A stretch of DNA of 64,000 nt from assembly GCA_023381515.1 (NCBI GenBank), contig JAMCQI010000039.1:1-64000 (forward strand). Direction: 5' to 3'. The DNA comes from Chloroflexota bacterium (lineage in GTDB: Bacteria > Chloroflexota > Anaerolineae > UBA4142). Positions 43,869-51,770 of this stretch are shown piece by piece. Made by a program: the position numbers and the translations under genes. Numbering within the stretch: the stretch's first letter is position 1; each line of letters begins with the position of its first letter. A model generated the notes under the pieces. It was given only the letters and a program-made list of their open reading frames with translations. It was not told the DNA's origin and made no database searches.

Positions 43869-44871
43869 GTATCTCGCAGCCCTTGACGCCGAGCTGCGCG
43901 CGCTGGTGGTTTCGCCCGGGCCGGTCTACGACCGGTATTACGGCATGTTTCGGTACCACCTTGGCTGGACCGATGCGGCCTTTCACGAGACGCGCTCCGA
44001 GACGGGCAAACGCATCCGCCCGCTTCTCTGTCTGGTCAGCTGCGAAGCCGCAGGCGGCGATTGGCGCCGCGCGCTCCCACTCGCCGCGGCGATCGAGTTG
44101 GTGCACAATTTCTCGTTGATCCACGACGATATCGAGGACACAAGCGATGAACGCCGCGGCCGCCCTACAGTGTGGAAGCTCTGGGGACTCGCCCAGGGGC
44201 TGAATGCCGGCGACGGCATGTTCATGCTCGCGCGCCTCGTCATCGACCGCATGCCTCAGCAAGGTCTGCCCACGGACATTTGTACGAGTGTGAACGTCGA
44301 ATTCGACGCGACGACCCTCGCTCTGTGCAATGGGCAGTTCCTCGACCTCTCTTTCGAGTCGCGCCTAGATGTCACGCTCGCCGAGTACATGCAGATGATT
44401 CGGGGCAAGACCGCGGCGCTCATTTCGACGGCGACGCGTCTCGGCGGCATGCTGGGAACGCAAGATCGGCGCGTGATTGATGCATTTGCTCGCTTTGGCG
44501 ACAATATCGGGCTCGCCTTTCAGATGACCGACGATATTCTCGGGATCTGGGGAGACCCTAATTTGACCGGTAAATCCGCGGCGACGGACATTCTCTCCAA
44601 GAAGAAATCGCTGCCCGTCGTCGCCGGCTTATGTGACCCGGAATACGGGCCGGCTCTTGCTCAAATCTATGCGAAACCGCGCCTGGCCGAGACGGACGTC
44701 CCGCGCGTCCTCGAACTGCTGGACAAGGCGCACGCGCACGAATTCTCCCAGGCAGAAGCGGACAAGTATCGCTCGGCTGCGAGGACCGCTCTGGGCGAAG
44801 CGAGAGTTGAAAACAAGGCCATCGACATGCTGCGCACCATCGGCGACCTCATGACCCGTCGCGCGAAATAG
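43861..44871 (+). CDS. Polyprenyl (probably geranylgeranyl) diphosphate synthase
   Basis: 336 aa. The first Asp-rich motif is LIHDDIED (with HNFSL before it) and the second is [26 protein letters not shown] binds IPP. Small/medium residues (F, S, L) before the first motif suggest a C20 rather than a longer product, but this is only a guess. Coupling with fni (8-bp overlap) gives an isomerase-prenyltransferase pair that could feed carotenoids, quinones or chlorophyll side chains. Confidence 0.92.
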   Translation: MDEYLAALDAELRALVVSPGPVYDRYYGMFRYHLGWTDAAFHETRSETGKRIRPLLCLVSCEAAGGDWRRALPLAAAIELVHNFSLIHDDIEDTSDERRGRPTVWKLWGLAQGLNAGDGMFMLARLVIDRMPQQGLPTDICTSVNVEFDATTLALCNGQFLDLSFESRLDVTLAEYMQMIRGKTAALISTATRLGGMLGTQDRRVIDAFARFGDNIGLAFQMTDDILGIWGDPNLTGKSAATDILSKKKSLPVVAGLCDPEYGPALAQIYAKPRLAETDVPRVLELLDKAHAHEFSQAEADKYRSAARTALGEARVENKAIDMLRTIGDLMTRRAK

Positions 44872-44877
44872 CTCTCG

Positions 44878-46122
44878 TCAGTCGGGGAGCAACCTCCAGA
44901 AAACCTCGTTCGACAGCAGGCGCCCACGCTGCGTCAGGCACACGCGCTCGCCCGTCCACTCGAGCAGGTCTGTACCGTCGAGTTCCTTGAATTGCGCGGC
45001 ATAGCGCACGCGGGGGTCCTCGCCGTAAGTGTCCTCAAACTCTCGGAACGAAACGCCGACGGAGAGGCGCAAGCCGAGGATCATGCCCTCGGCCATTTCC
45101 AGTTCATGGGGGATCTCTTCGCGTCCGCCGACGACGCCCTCGCTCCGATCTATCCTCTGCACATATTCCACCGGCGATAGGACATTCCAGTACCGCTCGC
45201 CCGCAAAACACGAATGCGCCCCCGCGCCAAACCCGAGGTACGGCTCATTGCGCCAATAGGTGAGGTTGTGGCGTGAAGCGAAACAAACGGTCTCAAGATT
45301 CTCCGTTCCAGGTTTCAGGCTGGGAGACGGCGAACCAGAATCAGAGGAAACCTGGAGTTCCGCACCTCTTCTCTTTCCCCAATTCGAGATCTCATAGTGC
45401 TCATAGCCGGCTTCCGCAAGAGCCGCCTCTGCATATGAATACATGTCTGCGGCAAGGTCGTCGTCAGGATGCGGGTATTTGCCACGCGCGATTTGAAAAG
45501 CCAGGCCGGTGTGCTGCTCAACTGTGAGCGCATAAAGGGAAAGATGCTCGGGGGCGAGCGCGAGCGCCTTGCCCACGGTTGACTGCCAGTCGTCCATGGT
45601 CTGGAGCGGCAAGCCGTAGATGAGATCCAGATTGATATTGTCAAAACCCGCCCGCCGTGCATCCGACAGGGTCCGGAGCGCGTCGGCGACTGTGTGGCCG
45701 CGGTTCAGCCGCTTGAGTACGGCATCGTCGAAAGCCTGGACCCCCAGGCTCAGGCGGTTGACGCCAAGGGATCGCAGGGCGTCCAGTTTTTCGAGATCAA
45801 CCGTGCCGGGATTGGCCTCGACCGTGATTTCGGCATCCGGCAGCAGCAGAAAAGAGCGGGTGCAAGCCTGTAGGATGGCGCCGATATGCTCGACCGGGAC
45901 AATAGAAGGAGTTCCACCGCCAAAGTAGATGGATTTGGCCGGCATAACGGGTGCATCCGTCCGGTCGTGCCAGCGCTCGATCTCCTGAACGACGGCGCGC
46001 GCGTACGGCTCCATGATGCGGGCCAGGTTGGCATAGGCGTTAAAGTCGCAGTAGGTGCATTTGATTTTGCAAAAGGGAACGAAAACAAAAAGCGCGAGCT
46101 CGCGCCGACTCTTACCATTCAT
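44878..46122 (-). CDS. hemW: Heme chaperone HemW (radical SAM, coproporphyrinogen-oxidase-like)
   Basis: 414 aa from ATG 46122; GTG 46125 would add one residue. The radical SAM triad is Cys18, Cys22 and Cys25 (FCKIKCTYC). The additional family motifs are IYFGGGTPSIV, VNRLSLGVQAFDD, LDLIYGLPLQT and the C-terminal HemN_C domain. HemW-type proteins bind heme rather than oxidise coproporphyrinogen. About 30 extra residues (Ser/Pro/Gly-rich) are inserted between NWGKRRGAEL and RHNLTYW, exactly where a DNA palindrome lies. The promoter suggests a leaderless mRNA. Confidence 0.9.
   Translation of the reverse strand: MNGKSRRELALFVFVPFCKIKCTYCDFNAYANLARIMEPYARAVVQEIERWHDRTDAPVMPAKSIYFGGGTPSIVPVEHIGAILQACTRSFLLLPDAEITVEANPGTVDLEKLDALRSLGVNRLSLGVQAFDDAVLKRLNRGHTVADALRTLSDARRAGFDNINLDLIYGLPLQTMDDWQSTVGKALALAPEHLSLYALTVEQHTGLAFQIARGKYPHPDDDLAADMYSYAEAALAEAGYEHYEISNWGKRRGAELQVSSDSGSPSPSLKPGTENLETVCFASRHNLTYWRNEPYLGFGAGAHSCFAGERYWNVLSPVEYVQRIDRSEGVVGGREEIPHELEMAEGMILGLRLSVGVSFREFEDTYGEDPRVRYAAQFKELDGTDLLEWTGERVCLTQRGRLLSNEVFWRLLPD
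45307..45356. repeat. Palindromic repeat inserted in hemW
   Basis: TCCAGGTTTC (45307-45316) and GAAACCTGGA (45347-45356) are perfect inverted arms around 30 bp. Related GAAACC-type palindromes occur at 51338-51397 and 53179-53190 in intergenic DNA. Here the element is in frame and encodes a low-complexity insertion. Confidence 0.6.
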
Positions 46123-46130
46123 CACGGGGT

Positions 46131-46159
46131 ATTATAGCAGAACGCATGACACCGTTCAA
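46131..46159 (-). promoter_or_regulatory. Promoter of hemW
   Basis: Minus strand TTGAAC (46159-46154), 17 bp, TATAAT (46136-46131) with an upstream TGC. The ATG begins only 8 nt after the -10 box, so the transcript should be leaderless. Confidence 0.7.
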
Positions 46160-46186
46160 CAAGCGGGGATCCTGTGGCAGGGCTGC

Positions 46187-46762
46187 TGCAAAGTCGGCTT
46201 TCTGCGTCATTGCGAGGCCGGTTTTGGGCCGACCCCACCCAGGGCGCGGGGCGGGCGCCCGTGGGACTGTACGGGCGCAATCTCACCGATACACGTGGGG
46301 ACTGCGCGCGTGGAGATTGCGCCCGTACAGCCCACAGGTACGGCTTCGTCCGTCCCCGGGTCATTGCGAGGCCGATTTTTGGCCGAAGCAATCTCACCGT
46401 CACATCGGAGATTGCGCGCGTAAGGATTGCGCGAGTGGGGATTGCGCCCGTAAAGCGCACGGGTACAGCTTCGTCCGTCTGTCATTGCGAGACCGGGGTG
46501 TGCTCGAAGCAATCTCACCGTCACATCGGAGATTGCGCCCGTAAAGTTCACGGGTACAACTTCGTCCATTCAAATGCAAAGGACGAAGCCTCGCAACCCT
46601 TGCACTGCCCGCAAGGGCAAGTGTGACCGGGGGACGAAGCGTCGCGACCCGTGCATCCCGCTGACACCCCGCCAAGGACGCGGCGTCTAGCGACCGCGGT
46701 GTCTGCGACCTCCTCGCATTGACGACAGGCCTTGTCAATAAATCTTGCAACGGCCCTGAATC
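46187..46762 (+). repeat. Mosaic repeat block, left arm of an inverted pair
   Basis: This block contains about 575 bp of short modules repeated within it: CATTGCGAG, GCAATCTCACCG, GATTGCGCGCGT, CGGGTACA, CTTCGTCC and GGGCAAGTGTGACCG. Its reverse complement matches 49212-49837 in module order, including both ends (TGCAAAGTCGG outside, CTGAATC inside). No reading frame in it is gene-like. The terminal CATTGCGAG / CTCGCAATG pairs resemble MITE-type inverted repeats. Confidence 0.82.
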
Positions 46763-46768
46763 CTATCG

Positions 46769-48187
46769 CTAGCGCGTAATCAAAGGCAGGTGCAGAATCG
46801 ACGTGCCACCGGATGGGCCGGGTGTTGGATTGGGACTCGGGCCCGCCGCCTGGTATTCGTATGCGCCGATGTCACAACCAGCGCCGACCGGCCGAGCGAC
46901 GCCCCGTTGGTCGGTGGCAACTTGCTGACCAGCGAGGTCGGTGCATCCATCTGCCGGGATCGCATCTATGGCCGCGCTACCCGCGAGCAATGCCATCGTC
47001 CGTGTCGTTCCGGGCGAATTCTGGCGAAGCGAATCCAGATGGGCATAGGCATTCAGCTTGTCCGCGGTCGGGCTGAGATCACAGCTGTCGCCATCTTCCA
47101 GGTTGTGACCACTTGAGGCAACCGGCTGCGAGCAGTTCCCCACAAGATTCGCCGCGATCAGACCCGCCCTGAAATAGGGCATCGACGCATTCTGGGATCT
47201 GCTGATGGCGGGACCGTCTAAATTGCCGGCGATTGTCGCATACGAAATCTGTGTGCCGGGGCCGTCGACGAAGATGGCGGCGCCGGTTGGAGCCGCATTG
47301 CCGCTGATCGTGACGTTGGTCAGAACCGCCGCGTCGGCATCCGCGATTCCTCCGCCGGAGACTTGTGCTCGATTCTCGCTGATTTCAGAGCGATCCACGA
47401 AGAGCGTGCGGCCGTTCCAGATGCCTCCGCCTACGGTCACTGCATGATTAGCCTGAATGGCGGAATCCGCAATATAGAGCTTGCCGGTATTGTATATGCC
47501 GCCGCCGATGGCGGCCGCGTTGGCTTCGACGGTGCTCGCGGTGATCGTCATCGTGCCCTGGTTGCGGATCCCCCCGCCAAGCCCATCCGCCGGATCTGTG
47601 GTTGAGCTATTCCTTATCGTCGTGTGCGTCAAGACCGCCAACCCCAAGTTGTCGATCGCACCCCCTCTTGCAGGCGCCTGGGCATCGTCTATCAGTACGT
47701 TATCAAGGGTCATTGTCCCCTTCGATGTATTACAGATCGCTCCACCGCTGACAGGCGAGCTGCTGTGAAGGATCGCCACGTTCGTGGCGGTGAGGACTCC
47801 GAGATTGCGAATAGCACCTCCGCAGTACAAGTCAGAGACCGCGGCATTTCCAAGTGTCAGATTCGAGAAGGTGAGCCGGGTGCCGGGCTCGATGACGACA
47901 ACCGTTGTCATGGAGGTAGCTGGTTCGATGAATGTGCTCCCAGCGCCGCTTCCCACAATCTTCAACTCTTTATCGATCGACAATTGCTCGTGAAAAATGC
48001 CTGACGCGACGGTGATTGCGTCGCCCGCGGAAGCGGCAGCGACGGCCTCGCCAATCGTGGTGTAGCAGATGGAAGGCCGCGTAGGATCGACGCAAATGGG
48101 TTCGTTCGGGGAGGCCAAAAGGGATGCAGGAATCGCGGTTAAGGACGCAAGTGCGAGGAGATACGGCAGCAGAGCAAACTGGCGCAT
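46769..48187 (-). CDS. Secreted right-handed beta-helix protein with LPL-type C-terminal tail
   Basis: 472 aa from ATG 48187 (GAGGTG 6 bp upstream). The signal peptide is MRQFALLPYLLALASLTAI (first ~28 residues). From ~60 to ~340 there are repeated GGAI/GGGI-x-N turns of a parallel beta-helix, as in polymorphic-outer-membrane-like and pectate-lyase-like proteins. A choice-of-anchor-Q-like stretch follows (GHNLEDGDSC; DQRGVARP; DIGAYEYQ). A Pro/Gly linker then ends in LHLPLITR, a tail I recall from many Chloroflexota exoproteins. The function is probably surface adhesion or polysaccharide binding. It sits between the inverted repeat arms. Confidence 0.82.
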   Translation of the reverse strand: MRQFALLPYLLALASLTAIPASLLASPNEPICVDPTRPSICYTTIGEAVAAASAGDAITVASGIFHEQLSIDKELKIVGSGAGSTFIEPATSMTTVVVIEPGTRLTFSNLTLGNAAVSDLYCGGAIRNLGVLTATNVAILHSSSPVSGGAICNTSKGTMTLDNVLIDDAQAPARGGAIDNLGLAVLTHTTIRNSSTTDPADGLGGGIRNQGTMTITASTVEANAAAIGGGIYNTGKLYIADSAIQANHAVTVGGGIWNGRTLFVDRSEISENRAQVSGGGIADADAAVLTNVTISGNAAPTGAAIFVDGPGTQISYATIAGNLDGPAISRSQNASMPYFRAGLIAANLVGNCSQPVASSGHNLEDGDSCDLSPTADKLNAYAHLDSLRQNSPGTTRTMALLAGSAAIDAIPADGCTDLAGQQVATDQRGVARPVGAGCDIGAYEYQAAGPSPNPTPGPSGGTSILHLPLITR

Positions 48188-48266
48188 CAGGGACACCTCG
48201 GCGTGGCGAATGTTTCGGTGCAGTGACCCCGTACTCGTCGTTCTGCGTGAGGCAAGCAAAGAACCA

Positions 48267-48303
48267 GCTCACGGTGCAAAACCATAATGCGCCCCTCGTG
48301 AGC
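48267..48303 (-). other. Stem-loop in the leader of the beta-helix gene
   Basis: GCTCACG (48267-48273) pairs with CGTGAGC (48297-48303) around a 23-nt loop. It lies in the ~130-nt untranslated leader between the promoter and the ATG. It matches no riboswitch class I can name. Confidence 0.4.
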
Positions 48304-48323
48304 CGGCCTCTTTTAACACTCTA

Positions 48324-48351
48324 ATTATGTCACTGTTTCCGCTTCTGTCAA
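48324..48351 (-). promoter_or_regulatory. Promoter of the beta-helix gene
   Basis: Minus strand TTGACA (48351-48346), 16 bp, CATAAT (48329-48324). It implies a long leader of about 130 nt. Confidence 0.65.
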
Positions 48352-48389
48352 GACGCGCGAGAAGCCAATAGGAACTCGGTCACCCCGCA

Positions 48390-48520
48390 CTATCCATGTT
48401 ATCCATATGTGGGGTGGGGTCCCCGTCCTCTGGAGATATGGATGAAGGCAGCTCGGTTGCCATAGGTGCCATTAGTGCCATTAGTGCCATTAATGCCATT
48501 TGTTAGTGGGGGTGCCGATC
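48390..48520 (+). repeat. Interspersed ~120-bp element, copy 1
   Basis: Shared landmarks with copies at 51465-51580 and 53265-53388 (inverted) are: TATCCAT-type pairs, GGT(A/G)GGGTC, CCGGAGATATGGATGA, CTC(A)GGTGCCATTTGT and GGGGGTGCCGAT in the same order. This copy holds four 9-bp units GTGCCATTA (48466-48501) in place of the single GTGCCATTTG of the others. It lies between the beta-helix promoter and the DUF202 gene. Confidence 0.75.
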
Positions 48521-48616
48521 TGCCGCTCAAATGACCAAACATGAGGGTCGCGCTTGACACCTCCGACTTGATCCTTTGAGGAGACAAAACAGACCGGGGC
48601 ATGCCTTCTAACGTGT

Positions 48617-49018
48617 TTAGAACCGGCTGGAGGCAATCAGAAGATATCCAATGAGAAACATTGCCAAGAGTATGACGGCTCCGGTGGTGATGAACAACAA
48701 GGTTGGTCTTGGATGCGGCAGGTCATTTTCAATGGCATGGTGAACTGCTTGATAACGTAACGCTGCCAGGAGAACGACCAGCGCACCGAAAGCGACCATT
48801 CCCAGCCCCATGGGTAGGGATAAGCCCGTTTGAGGAACACTCACCTGGTTTCCGGTTGAAAAGGCGAGTTCACGCAGCCAAAAGCTGAAACGCGCAATCA
48901 CAAAACCTAAACTGATTGTCGCAATGCCAGTCCGGATCCAGGCCAGAAATGTTCTTTCGTTCGCTAGAAAGTCGGTGGTCTTGTCTTTTGTTTTCTGGTC
49001 CAGTGGTTGAGTGTTCAC
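48617..49018 (-). CDS. DUF202 (YidH-like) inner membrane protein
   Basis: 133 aa from GTG 49018, with GAAGGG 6 bp upstream. The family motif LANERTFLAWIRTGIATISLG opens the protein (DFLANERTFLAWIRT), followed by three membrane helices. DUF202/YidH proteins are small inner-membrane proteins with no assigned function. The gene is inside the inverted-repeat cassette and has its own promoter and an ~140-nt leader. Confidence 0.88.
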   Translation of the reverse strand: MNTQPLDQKTKDKTTDFLANERTFLAWIRTGIATISLGFVIARFSFWLRELAFSTGNQVSVPQTGLSLPMGLGMVAFGALVVLLAALRYQAVHHAIENDLPHPRPTLLFITTGAVILLAMFLIGYLLIASSRF

Positions 49019-49167
49019 GGCATTCCCTTCACTTGCCCTTATGAGTCAGATATAATCCATACGGTCTGGAGGCCCTCTACCAGCTGTGCCTCCGGTACAC
49101 ATGGCTTTTGGCTGGATTTCACGACGATGTCACCGCTCCGCTGCGCAAACTCTCCTTTGATTCTGAC

Positions 49168-49196
49168 ATGATATTTGGAGTGGCCCTCATTGTCAA
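49168..49196 (-). promoter_or_regulatory. Promoter of the DUF202 gene
   Basis: Minus strand TTGACA (49196-49191), 17 bp, TATCAT (49173-49168). It lies just inside the inner edge of the right repeat arm. Confidence 0.65.
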
Positions 49197-49211
49197 GATA
49201 ATGTAACTGGT

Positions 49212-49837
49212 GATTCAGGGTTATTGCAAGATCTCTTAACAGGGCCTGTCGTCACTGCGAGGAGGTCGAGGACACCGCGGGTCCCCAGACCCCGCGACCC
49301 TGGCGGGCTGTCAGCGGTGCGGTTTTTGCCGATGTCCTGTGGGACGCAATGGGCGCAACCTCCACGTGGATCGGTGAGATTGCTTCGCCGCCCTCTGGGC
49401 GGCTCGCAATGACCGCGGGTAGAGGTCTCGCAATGACTAATGGAAGGACTCGCGTTCCCCCGGTCACACTTGCCCTTGCGCTCCATGCAAGGGTTGCGAG
49501 CCTTCGTCCCCCGGCCACACTTGCCCTTGCGCTCTATGCAAGGGTTGCGAGGCATCGTCCTTTGCATTTGAATGGACGAAGCCGTACCCGTGAACTATAC
49601 GGGCGCAATCTCCACGTGCATCGGTGAGATTGCTTCGAGCACACCCCGCTCTCGCAATGACAGACGGACGAAGCGGTACCCGTGAACTATACGCGCGCAA
49701 TCTCCATGCGAATGGACGATGCCGTACCCGTGCGCTTTATGCGCGCAATCCCCACGTGCGCAATCTGCAATGTGTCGGTGAGATTGCTTCGCCGCCCTCC
49801 GGGCGGCTCGCAGTGACACACAAACCCGACCCTGCAA
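49212..49837 (-). repeat. Mosaic repeat block, right arm of the inverted pair
   Basis: This is the reverse-complement counterpart of 46187-46762. The inner end matches in GATTCAGGG, TTGCAAGAT, GCCTGTCGTCA and TGCGAGGAGGTCG. The middle matches in CACACTTGCCCTTGCG, GCAAGGGTTGCGAG and CTTTGCATTTGAATGGACG, and the outer end in CTCGCA-TGAC and CCGAC-TGCA. It is about 50 bp longer through duplication of the GCAAGGGTTGCGAG module. No credible gene lies inside. Confidence 0.82.
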
Positions 49838-49863
49838 CTGTCTTGTCGCGATTGGATGGGCCA

Positions 49864-49893
49864 TTGACGAAGCAGGCGCTTGAGAGGTATACT
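49864..49893 (+). promoter_or_regulatory. Promoter of the di-heme peroxidase gene
   Basis: TTGACG (49864-49869), 18 bp, TATACT (49888-49893). Transcription would start near 49900, leaving a ~215-nt leader before the ATG at 50115. Confidence 0.65.
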
Positions 49894-50015
49894 CACACCA
49901 CTTGGCGTTGATGTGCCGGCCTGTTGCGCGGTCTTTTTCCCGAACACTGGGTTTCTTCATCTCGAGCGATGCCAATCGAGACTGTTGACCCCTGGTGATT
50001 GGGCTCAGCTGACGT

Positions 50016-50058
50016 ACCGAAAGCGTCCGTCCCCGCAAGTGGATGCTTTCGGTTTTTT
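50016..50058 (+). terminator. Terminator/attenuator in the leader of the di-heme peroxidase gene
   Basis: ACCGAAAGC (50016-50024) pairs perfectly with GCTTTCGGT (50045-50053) across a 20-nt loop, followed by six T (50053-50058). It stands after the promoter and 56 bp before the ATG, so it would stop the peroxidase transcript unless antiterminated, or it ends a short leader RNA. No known riboswitch was recognised in the preceding ~115 nt. Confidence 0.7.
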
Positions 50059-50114
50059 ATTTGCACAGCGCCGCCTCGTCCATTAGAGCGGTGCGTTCAC
50101 ATGGAGGTATCGAA

Positions 50115-51305
50115 ATGCTTGACAAGCGAACCCTCATCTCCGCGTTCGGTTCCCTAACTATTCTGTTCGTCATCGCGACTACGGGAACGGTCGCCGCACA
50201 GGGTCCGGGGCTGACACAACAGGAACAATTAGGCAAACTCTTGTTTTTCGACACGAATCTGTCCGACCCGCCGGGGCAGGCCTGCGCGGTCTGTCACGGT
50301 CCGCAGGTGGGTTTCACGGGGCCGGATTCCGCCACCAACGCCGGCGGCGCCGTGTATCAAGGCGCCGTGCCGGGACGGTATGGTAACCGCAAGCCGCCCG
50401 CGGCCGCTTATGCGGGAGATAGCCCGATCCTACACTACGATACTGCAGGGGAGACGTGGGTGGGCGGCATGTTTTGGGACGGCCGGGCGACCGGTGAGAC
50501 CCTGGGCGACCCCCTCGCCGAACAGGCTAAGGGACCCTTCCTGAACCCGCTGGAGCAAAACAATCCGAGCGCCCAGACAGTCATAGACAAGGTCCTCGCC
50601 TCAAGCTATCAGAACCTGTTCAAGAGTGTTTGCGGTTCGACGTACGATGTCACCACGTACTATAACTGCGTTGGCCGCTCGATCGCGGCTTTTGAGCGGT
50701 CGTCAGAGGTGACTGCGTTCACGTCCAAGTACGACGCCTACGTCAAGGGCAAAGCAATGCTGACGGGTCAGGAGAAACACGGGCTCGAGTTGTTTGAGGG
50801 CAAGGCCGGCTGCAGCGGGTGTCATGTGGCGCCGCTGTTTACCGACTACTCCTACGACAACCTTGGCGTTCCCAGGAATCCCAAAAACCCGTTTTACTCA
50901 GAGCCCGCATGGAACCCGCAGGGCGACGCCTGGGTGGATTACGGTCTGGGCGCTTTCCTCAAGGCTGCAGGCTATCCGGAAACCGTTTATGCACCGGAGA
51001 TGGGCAAGTTCAAGGTACCGACGCTGCGCAATGTGGACAAGCGGCCGACACCCAACTTTATCAAGGCGTACAGCCACAACGGCTACTTTAAATCACTAGA
51101 CGAGATTGTCCACTTTTACAACACGCGCGACGTGCTGCCCACCTGCACGACTAACCCGGGCAATTTGGCGGGTATCACATGCTGGCCGGCGCCCGAAGTG
51201 GCGGCAAACATCAATCGCACAGAGCTCGGCAAGTTGGGGCTGAACGTCGGCGAGGAAAAAGCGATCGTCGCGTTCCTCAGGACGCTGACGGACGGCTACA
51301 AGTAA
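50115..51305 (+). CDS. Exported di-heme cytochrome c peroxidase / MauG-family protein
   Basis: 396 aa from ATG 50115 with GGAGG at 50103-50107. A signal peptide spans residues 1-28. Two c-type heme sites are visible: Cys57-x-x-Cys60-His61 (CAVCH) and Cys233-x-x-Cys236-His237 (CSGCH). The family pattern KLLFFDTNLSDPPGQACAVCH, FWDGRATGET, FKVPTLRNV and YSHNGYFKSLDEIVHFYN fits CCP/MauG. It probably reduces hydrogen peroxide or oxidises a protein outside the membrane. It is a single gene, with a possible attenuator in its leader. Confidence 0.9.
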   Translation: MLDKRTLISAFGSLTILFVIATTGTVAAQGPGLTQQEQLGKLLFFDTNLSDPPGQACAVCHGPQVGFTGPDSATNAGGAVYQGAVPGRYGNRKPPAAAYAGDSPILHYDTAGETWVGGMFWDGRATGETLGDPLAEQAKGPFLNPLEQNNPSAQTVIDKVLASSYQNLFKSVCGSTYDVTTYYNCVGRSIAAFERSSEVTAFTSKYDAYVKGKAMLTGQEKHGLELFEGKAGCSGCHVAPLFTDYSYDNLGVPRNPKNPFYSEPAWNPQGDAWVDYGLGAFLKAAGYPETVYAPEMGKFKVPTLRNVDKRPTPNFIKAYSHNGYFKSLDEIVHFYNTRDVLPTCTTNPGNLAGITCWPAPEVAANINRTELGKLGLNVGEEKAIVAFLRTLTDGYK

Positions 51306-51337
51306 CCCTGACGGCGGGGTTGCTCACTTGGCACAGG

Positions 51338-51403
51338 AAACCAGGTGTCTCGAAGGTCCCTCCCTTTCGCTTCGGGGGCTCCTGGGAAACCTGGTTTTTT
51401 CTT
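51338..51403 (+). terminator. Terminator of the peroxidase gene, made from a repeat palindrome
   Basis: AAACCAGGT (51338-51346) and ACCTGGTTT (51389-51397) are perfect arms followed by a T-run and CTT. The arm sequence is of the same GAAACC(T/A)GG type as the palindrome inside hemW, so a repeat element seems to have been recruited as terminator. Confidence 0.6.
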
Positions 51404-51404
51404 G

Positions 51405-51440
51405 CACCCATTTCACCCATTTCACCCATTTCACCCATTT
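51405..51440. repeat. Four 9-bp tandem repeats CACCCATTT
   Basis: Four exact units run from 51405 to 51440. The reverse complement, AAATGGGTG, also in four exact units, is at 53135-53170. Both lie next to copies of the ~120-bp element. Confidence 0.9.
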
Positions 51441-51464
51441 ACCAGGAGGGGTCCCGTGTTTCGG

Positions 51465-51580
51465 TATCCATACATCCATCCATAGGATCCATACGCACGG
51501 TAGGGTCACTGCCGGCCGGAGATACGGATGAAGGAGCCTCAGGTGCCATTTGTCGCATTTGTTCGTGCGGGTGCCGATAC
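51465..51580 (+). repeat. Interspersed ~120-bp element, copy 2
   Basis: Same landmarks in order as copy 1: repeated ATCCAT, GGTAGGGTCACTG, CCGGAGATACGGATGA, CTCAGGTGCCATTTGT and GGGTGCCGAT. It is on the plus strand between the peroxidase terminator and the GNAT gene. Confidence 0.75.
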
Positions 51581-51658
51581 ATTGCTCGAGAGAGAAGGGC
51601 GCTACAAGTGACTTGGCGATCGTGGACAACTGGCCCGATCACCGGAACATCAAATGAT

Positions 51659-51763
51659 TTCAAGAGGCATCCTCTGCAGTTCAAGAGGCATCCTCTGGAG
51701 TTCAAGAGGCATCCTCTGCAGTTCAAGAGGCATCCTCTGCAGTTAAAGTGGCATCCTCTGGAG
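51659..51763 (+). repeat. Five 21-bp palindromic tandem repeats before the GNAT gene
   Basis: Five head-to-tail units of 21 bp start at 51659, 51680, 51701, 51722 and 51743. The consensus is TTCAAGAGGCATCCTCTGCAG with a GGAG/GCAG alternation at the end. Each contains the inverted repeat AGAGG-CAT-CCTCT. The last, most diverged unit ends in CTGGAG, which acts as Shine-Dalgarno 7 bp before the ATG at 51771. The 21-bp spacing equals two DNA turns. Confidence 0.92.
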
Positions 51764-51770
51764 TCGCACA

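Noticed and set aside
46146..46626. Several overlapping frames of 100-150 codons within the left repeat block
   Set aside because: They consist of the repeated CATTGCGAG / GCAATCTC modules in different frames, giving repetitive Arg-rich peptides without start signals.
48399..48602. 67-codon frame with NGTNGTNGT repeats
   Set aside because: It is the translation of the 9-bp tandem repeat in copy 1 of the interspersed element, not a gene.
49039..49236. About 65 codons open on the minus strand reading ...LDNEGHSKYHVRIKGEFAQRSGDIVVKSS...
   Set aside because: It looks protein-like but has no start codon, contains the DUF202 promoter and runs into the repeat arm; it could be a gene remnant, but I cannot assign it.
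51405..51763. CRISPR-like array
   Set aside because: The 9-bp and 21-bp repeats are head to tail with no spacers, and no cas gene is near.
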